From contig CALLBR010000008.1 of the NCBI GenBank assembly GCA_937998865.1, forward strand, positions 1 to 54,277: 54,277 bases of DNA, read 5' to 3'. Below are positions 49,930 to 54,277 of the stretch, piece after piece. Below the pieces are notes generated by a model. That model had not been told where the DNA came from and did no database searches. It was given only the letters and a program-made list of their open reading frames with translations. This stretch comes from an uncultured bacterium (GTDB taxonomy: Bacteria; Nitrospirota; Thermodesulfovibrionia; Thermodesulfovibrionales; Thermodesulfovibrionaceae). Numbering within the stretch: the first letter of the stretch is position 1; every line of letters starts with the position of its first letter. The translations under genes and the position numbers were made by a program.

Positions 49930-51749
49930 TATCTTATCCTTATCATAACTTCATCGGGATTGACCATATCACCCTCTTTAATAAATATCTCCTCCACCGT
50001 GCCATCTACTGGTGAGTGAATTTCATTCTCCATTTTCATGGCTTCAACAATAACAACTGTATCGCCTGCTTTCACTTTTTCTCCTTTCTTAACCTTTATT
50101 TTTACTACTGTACCCGGCATTGGAGAAGTTATATCTCCAGGTTCTGTGGGTCGAGGTCTTACGGACTCTTTTGGTTTTAAGTCAACTTTGCCCTCTTCAC
50201 TAGGAACAACCTCTTGTAAAGGTTCAACAATTACCTCTACCAGTTGATTGTTTACATAGAGGAAATAAGGCCTTTTGCCATCAACTTTATGCCCTTTACC
50301 TCCTACTTTAACATGATAAGATTCTCCATAGAGATTTATGATAAACTCAGTGGGAGCAAGGCTTGGTGCAGGTTTAGCCTCCTGTGGTTTTGGAGCAGGC
50401 ATCTCTTCCTTGACACCTTTCTCTTTTGCCTCAAGAAATTCAAGAAATACCTTTGGGAAAAGGCAATAACTAAGAACTTCTTCCTCAGAACTGACTTTAT
50501 CTGCAATTTCTGCTTTAGCTTTCTCAAACTCTGGTTCTAATAAATCAGCTGGTCTTACGGTAATAAACTCTTCATCACCAAGAATTTTTTTTCTCACTTC
50601 TTCATTTACTGGCGCTGGTGGTCTTCCATAAAGTCCTTTAAAATAATTCTTTGTCTCAGTTGTTACCATTTTATATCTCTCACCTGTAAGAACATTTAGA
50701 GTTGCTTGAGTTCCCACAATTTGGCTTGAGGGTGTTACTAAGGGAGGGAATCCAAAATCTTCTCTCACATTAGGAATTTCTTCCAAAACATCTTTTATCC
50801 TGTGTAAAGCATTTTGTTCCCTTAATTGATTTACAAGATTGCTTAACATCCCTCCAGGTACTTGATAAAAGATTACCTTGGGGTCTGGTCCAATGTATTC
50901 GCTTTCAAGATTCTTATATCTCTTTCTTACCTCATAAAAGTAATCAGCAATTTCATCAAGAAGCTCCATATTGAAATGAGGATCTCTTTCAGTGCCTTTG
51001 AGGATGTGACAAATTGTTTCTAAAGGAGGTTGAGATGTACCTCCTGCCATAGTTGAAATAGCGGTATCAACAATATCTACTCCAGCTTCAATAGCTTTAA
51101 TTGTTGTGGCCACTGCCATACCTGCAGTATCGTGGGTGTGAAGATGAATTGGTAGGTCAATCTCCTCTTTAAGTCTTTTTATTAATTCATAAGCTGTATA
51201 GGGATCAAGAAGTCCTGCCATGTCTTTTATACATATTATATGAGCTCCCATATCCCTTAGATTTTTTGCCAAACCAATGAAATAATCTATTGTATAAATT
51301 GGTCCAATGGTGTAACAAAAGGCTGCTTCAACGATTCCTCCATACTTTAAAGTGGCTGATATGGAGCGTTCCATGTTCCTTAAGTCATTTAGGGCGTCAA
51401 AAATTCTTAATATGTCAATACCGTTTGCTATGGTTTTTTCAACAAATTTTTCAACCACATCATCAGCATAGTGTCTGTATCCCACAAGGTTTTGTCCTCT
51501 AAGAAGCATTTGAAGTTTCGTTTTCTTTACTAGGCTTCTTATAGTTCTTAGTCTTTCCCAGGGATCTTCTCTTAAAAATCTAAGACAACTATCAAAAGTA
51601 GCACCACCCCATACTTCAAGAGAATGAAAACCTACCTCATCCATTTTTTCAGCAATAGGAACTATATCTTCAAGCTTAAGTCTTGTGGCATGTAAACTTT
51701 GGTGTGCATCTCTAAAAGTAGTATCCATTATTTTAATGGGTTTTGACAT
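49929..51749 (-). CDS. pycB: Pyruvate carboxylase subunit B / oxaloacetate decarboxylase alpha-type
   Basis: The 606-residue protein has a carboxyltransferase domain of the HMGL-like TIM barrel (DTTFRDAHQSLHATRL at 10-25, LRGQNLVGYRHYADD), a conserved carboxylase domain (about 300-420), and a proline-rich linker. The C-terminal biotinyl domain has the biotin lysine in EAMKMENEI. With the adjacent biotin carboxylase it most likely forms two-subunit pyruvate carboxylase making oxaloacetate; sodium-pump oxaloacetate decarboxylase is less likely because no beta or gamma membrane subunit is present. Confidence 0.9.
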   Translation of the reverse strand: MSKPIKIMDTTFRDAHQSLHATRLKLEDIVPIAEKMDEVGFHSLEVWGGATFDSCLRFLREDPWERLRTIRSLVKKTKLQMLLRGQNLVGYRHYADDVVEKFVEKTIANGIDILRIFDALNDLRNMERSISATLKYGGIVEAAFCYTIGPIYTIDYFIGLAKNLRDMGAHIICIKDMAGLLDPYTAYELIKRLKEEIDLPIHLHTHDTAGMAVATTIKAIEAGVDIVDTAISTMAGGTSQPPLETICHILKGTERDPHFNMELLDEIADYFYEVRKRYKNLESEYIGPDPKVIFYQVPGGMLSNLVNQLREQNALHRIKDVLEEIPNVREDFGFPPLVTPSSQIVGTQATLNVLTGERYKMVTTETKNYFKGLYGRPPAPVNEEVRKKILGDEEFITVRPADLLEPEFEKAKAEIADKVSSEEEVLSYCLFPKVFLEFLEAKEKGVKEEMPAPKPQEAKPAPSLAPTEFIINLYGESYHVKVGGKGHKVDGKRPYFLYVNNQLVEVIVEPLQEVVPSEEGKVDLKPKESVRPRPTEPGDITSPMPGTVVKIKVKKGEKVKAGDTVVIVEAMKMENEIHSPVDGTVEEIFIKEGDMVNPDEVMIRIR

Positions 51750-51771
51750 TTCATACTCCTCTCAAATTTAT

Positions 51772-53187
51772 TTAAACCCTACTGTGGGCTACAATAGCAG
51801 CTGATAAAATTACAGCTAAATCAAAGGGATCTCTTTCTTCCTCATAAAGAAGGCTGCTAAGCTTTTCCTCAATGTATTTTGTACTAAAGTTTCCTCTGAG
51901 AAAATCTTCATCTTCCATGATCTTGATATAGAGAGGTATTGTTGTTTTAACTCCTCTTATAATGTACTCACTGAGAGCACGATGCATTCTTCTTACAGTC
52001 TCCTCCCATGTTCTTCCTCTTGCAATAAGTTTTGCTAATAGAGAATCGTAATAAGGTGGAACATTGTAACCTTCAGTTACATGCCCATCAATCCTTATCC
52101 CAAATCCACCAGGTGAATAATAGGCAGTGACAATGCCTGTAGAGGGTAGAAAGTCATTTAAAGGATCTTCGGCATTTATTCGGCATTGAATAGCGTATCC
52201 GTTAAGAGTAACTTCATATTGTTTTATATCAATAGGCTCACCATAAGCAATTTTTATCATGTTTTGTACGAGATCAATTCCTGTTATCTCTTCCGTGATG
52301 GTATGCTCCACTTGAATTCTAGTATTCATCTCAAGAAAGTAATAGTTTAGATTTTCATCCACTAAAAACTCTACTGTTCCTACATTGTCATAACCCACTT
52401 CATAAGCAATTTTTTTCGCTGCTTCTCCCATCTGAGCTCTTACTTTTTCAGTAAGCAATAAAGAGGGAGCTATTTCAATAAGTTTTTGATGTCTTCTCTG
52501 AATTGAGCAATCTCTTTCTCCTAAATGGATAATATGACCATACTTGTCAGCCATTATCTGAATTTCAATGTGATGTGGTCTTTCAAGATATTTTTCAATG
52601 AAAAGCCTCTCATCGCCGAAGGCTTTTTTTGCCTCTGACATGGCGATGGGAATAAGCCTACGAAGAGACTCTTCATCATAGCAAATTCTTAAACCCCTAC
52701 CTCCACCTCCAGCAACAGCTTTTACCATAACAGGATAACCAATTTCTTTTGCTGCTTCAATGGCTTCTTCAGTATTGTTTATGGGAGGAGTACCCGGTAG
52801 CAATGGAATTCCCAGTTTCTGAGCAATTTTTCTAGCTTCATTCTTAAGCCCCATCATCCGAATAGCCTCAGGATTTGGTCCGATAAAAGTTATTCCTGCT
52901 TGTTTGCAGGCTTCTGCAAACTGAGGGTTTTCAGCTAAGAAACCATACCCGGGATGAATAGCATCGGCTCCTACATTTTTTGCAAGCTCTACAATACCGT
53001 AAATATTAAGATAGCCTCTAAGAGGTCCTGGAGTGACAAGATAAGCTTCATCAGCCTTTTTTACATATCTTGCTGTGGCATCAGGTTCACAGTAAATGGC
53101 TACTGTTCTTATCCCCAGCTCTTTGCAAGCTCTGATAATTCTTAAGGCAATTTCTCCTCTGTTTGCAATTAAAACCTTTTTAAACAT
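51772..53187 (-). CDS. pycA: Biotin carboxylase subunit (pyruvate carboxylase subunit A)
   Basis: This 471-residue ATP-grasp enzyme carboxylates biotin. It has LIANRGEIALRIIRACKELGI at the start, HPGYGFLAEN, the ATP loop KAVAGGGGRGLRI and EMNTRIQVEHTITEEITGIDLV. AccC is the close alternative; adjacency to the pyruvate carboxyltransferase subunit favours PycA, though the same subunit may also serve acetyl-CoA carboxylase. GAGGA precedes ATG, and a good promoter lies upstream. Confidence 0.9.
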   Translation of the reverse strand: MFKKVLIANRGEIALRIIRACKELGIRTVAIYCEPDATARYVKKADEAYLVTPGPLRGYLNIYGIVELAKNVGADAIHPGYGFLAENPQFAEACKQAGITFIGPNPEAIRMMGLKNEARKIAQKLGIPLLPGTPPINNTEEAIEAAKEIGYPVMVKAVAGGGGRGLRICYDEESLRRLIPIAMSEAKKAFGDERLFIEKYLERPHHIEIQIMADKYGHIIHLGERDCSIQRRHQKLIEIAPSLLLTEKVRAQMGEAAKKIAYEVGYDNVGTVEFLVDENLNYYFLEMNTRIQVEHTITEEITGIDLVQNMIKIAYGEPIDIKQYEVTLNGYAIQCRINAEDPLNDFLPSTGIVTAYYSPGGFGIRIDGHVTEGYNVPPYYDSLLAKLIARGRTWEETVRRMHRALSEYIIRGVKTTIPLYIKIMEDEDFLRGNFSTKYIEEKLSSLLYEEERDPFDLAVILSAAIVAHSRV

Positions 53188-53530
53188 GTTTTATTCCTCG
53201 TAAGGTAAATATAAAAATTTTAAATAATATCTTAAAATAAATCAATCCTGTTCGAGGATGTTCCGAAAATTTAAATTTAAACTTTCTATGAAACCCTAAA
53301 AAACCTTAACCTTCTCTCACACAAGGACATTTCCTCCTTTGTTATTTATTCAAAGAAAATCATCCACAAAATCAAAAAAAAGGAAAACCAAAAAATACAC
53401 CGAATAACTCATAATACTTTTGCTTCTTTAAAAAAGTCTTAATAGTATTGTAGGAGCTGGGCTCGAAAAGCCTATATGTCTTAATCGTAAAGTGAATTCC
53501 AGAATTTCGGCTATTGTTGGTGTTACTCCC
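53188..53530. other. AT-rich intergenic region between hsdS and pycA
   Basis: The 343 bases hold the pycA promoter. I find no other ORF, RNA gene or clear terminator. It marks the border between the housekeeping block and the restriction-modification gene, which looks different in base composition. Confidence 0.4.
53217..53245 (-). promoter_or_regulatory. Sigma-70-type promoter for pycA
   Basis: On the reverse strand TTGATT (53245-53240) and TAAAAT (53222-53217) are separated by 17 bases. The transcript would begin near 53210, about 22 bases before the ATG at 53187. Confidence 0.55.
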
Positions 53531-54277
53531 TTACAATTCTCCGAGAAAGGCTTTTTCTAATATGGATTGTTCCAATCTTTTAAGCTCCTCTTCTGTTTCT
53601 TTTTGGGCTTCTTTGAGGGCTTTTATTTTGTCCTGTAGTGCTTCTAATTGGTTTACTATGCGCTTTTGTTCGGAAAGTGGGGGGAGGGGGATGATAATGT
53701 TTGATAAGCGGTCTTGATTAATATGCGTTGCAGTTGAAGTACCTCCTAATTTTTTCAGTTCATCTCCAAGACATAGCAAGGTATATCCAAAAAAGAGGGG
53801 ATCAAGCAATTCCTCCTTACACACAATACCAGTTATTTGTTGGTTAGCAAAAACTTCAGTTTGAGCTATTCCAACCTTTCCAATAGTCGCAGTAGTGCTT
53901 AGCATTACGGTTTTTGGTGGAAAAAGTTTGCCTCCCTTTGATTGCAGACCCATACGGGAAATCATTCGTTTGCTCTTTGTTATTCTCGTAATTTCTCCCT
54001 TTTCCAAATCTTCTGGCGTTACCCAAACAATCTCTAGAGGATACCAATATTCAGCTATTTCAGTTTTAGGTGTGCCACCCATCCTATGAACAGCCACCTC
54101 CCCCAAATTCACCCATTTCCAACCCTTAGGGAGGTCGGCTCCAGGGCGTGGGAAGGTTTCGGCAAGGGCAGATTGCCAAAGTTTTTCTGTATCCCTTTTT
54201 GTTTCCTCCCTTAGCTTTTTTGCCCTTCTTATCCTTTCCATTAGTGCTTCTATCTTTGCTACTATGCGCTTTTGCTC
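53531..54277 (-). CDS. hsdS: Type I restriction-modification specificity subunit, C-terminal part (partial)
   Basis: The frame is open to the right edge, so the visible 248 codons are the 3' part of hsdS. Visible order: the end of the central conserved helix (EQKRIVAKIEALMERIRRAKKLREE), the second target recognition domain (LPKGWKWVNLGEVAV...NQQITGIV...HINQDRLSNIIIPLPPLSEQKRIV), then the distal helix LEALQDKIKALKEAQKETEEELKRLEQSILEKAFLGEL. The subunit gives DNA sequence specificity to HsdM/HsdR, which must lie outside. Parts are more GC-rich than the rest of the window, a sign of horizontal transfer. Confidence 0.92.
   Translation of the reverse strand, partial: EQKRIVAKIEALMERIRRAKKLREETKRDTEKLWQSALAETFPRPGADLPKGWKWVNLGEVAVHRMGGTPKTEIAEYWYPLEIVWVTPEDLEKGEITRITKSKRMISRMGLQSKGGKLFPPKTVMLSTTATIGKVGIAQTEVFANQQITGIVCKEELLDPLFFGYTLLCLGDELKKLGGTSTATHINQDRLSNIIIPLPPLSEQKRIVNQLEALQDKIKALKEAQKETEEELKRLEQSILEKAFLGEL

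Overview
The window reads as chromosome of a thermophilic, Gram-negative anaerobe close to Thermodesulfovibrio (Nitrospirota). This is inference from about one-third GC, very tight gene packing, KdsA and Slp (outer membrane present), LL-diaminopimelate aminotransferase, a ferredoxin-linked indolepyruvate oxidoreductase with phenylacetate-CoA ligase, a B12-dependent ribonucleotide reductase and a two-subunit biotin carboxylase/carboxyltransferase pair. I see no tRNA, rRNA, CRISPR array or insertion sequence.

Layout. 1-15.4 kb: the 3' end of cstA, an L-2-hydroxyglutarate oxidase-type enzyme, a kinase/ATPase fusion, a small ferritin-like protein of the encapsulated-ferritin type, a cation antiporter, nrdJ, a run with a GroES-like protein, a LOG protein, rlmN and an AsmA-like protein, the reverse-strand cluster dapL-yjbQ-ykgJ, a coiled-coil nuclease-like protein and a membrane serine protease of the SDH type. 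15.4-30 kb: trkH-trkA, paaK-iorB-iorA, mutL-slp, a lone 2-oxoacid oxidoreductase alpha subunit, mscS, xerD, an exonuclease-like protein, pabC-pabB. 30-41.6 kb: ytxH, mutS2, a Rossmann-fold protein, then an ECF sigma/anti-sigma pair followed by seven genes for exported proteins. 41.6-53.2 kb (all reverse): a sensor kinase, kdsA, a propeller lipoprotein, bioA, an unknown gene, a ThiF-type E1 enzyme, trpS, a site-2 protease, and the pycB/pycA pair. The right edge holds the 3' part of a type I restriction specificity gene.

The most interesting region is 32.9-41.6 kb. Three sites share a 34-bp architecture, TTTTTTGAAC-N18-KACTWA, which has the spacing of RpoE-type ECF promoters. They lie at the sigma gene, before the first exported-protein gene and before the repeat-protein gene. 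The periplasmic tail of the anti-sigma factor resembles the prodomain of the S8 protease encoded in the same cluster, which suggests a protease/prodomain-based signalling loop. The cluster also holds two CARDB-type proteins plus a decayed one, an outer-membrane barrel whose start codon lies inside a 19-bp RNA stem with its ribosome binding site in the loop, and a secreted protein built of nearly identical 16-residue repeats.

A second signal is at chromosome scale. Three parS-like palindromes (two matching 15 of 16 positions) lie in the first 14.3 kb, which suggests an origin-proximal, ParB-loaded location.
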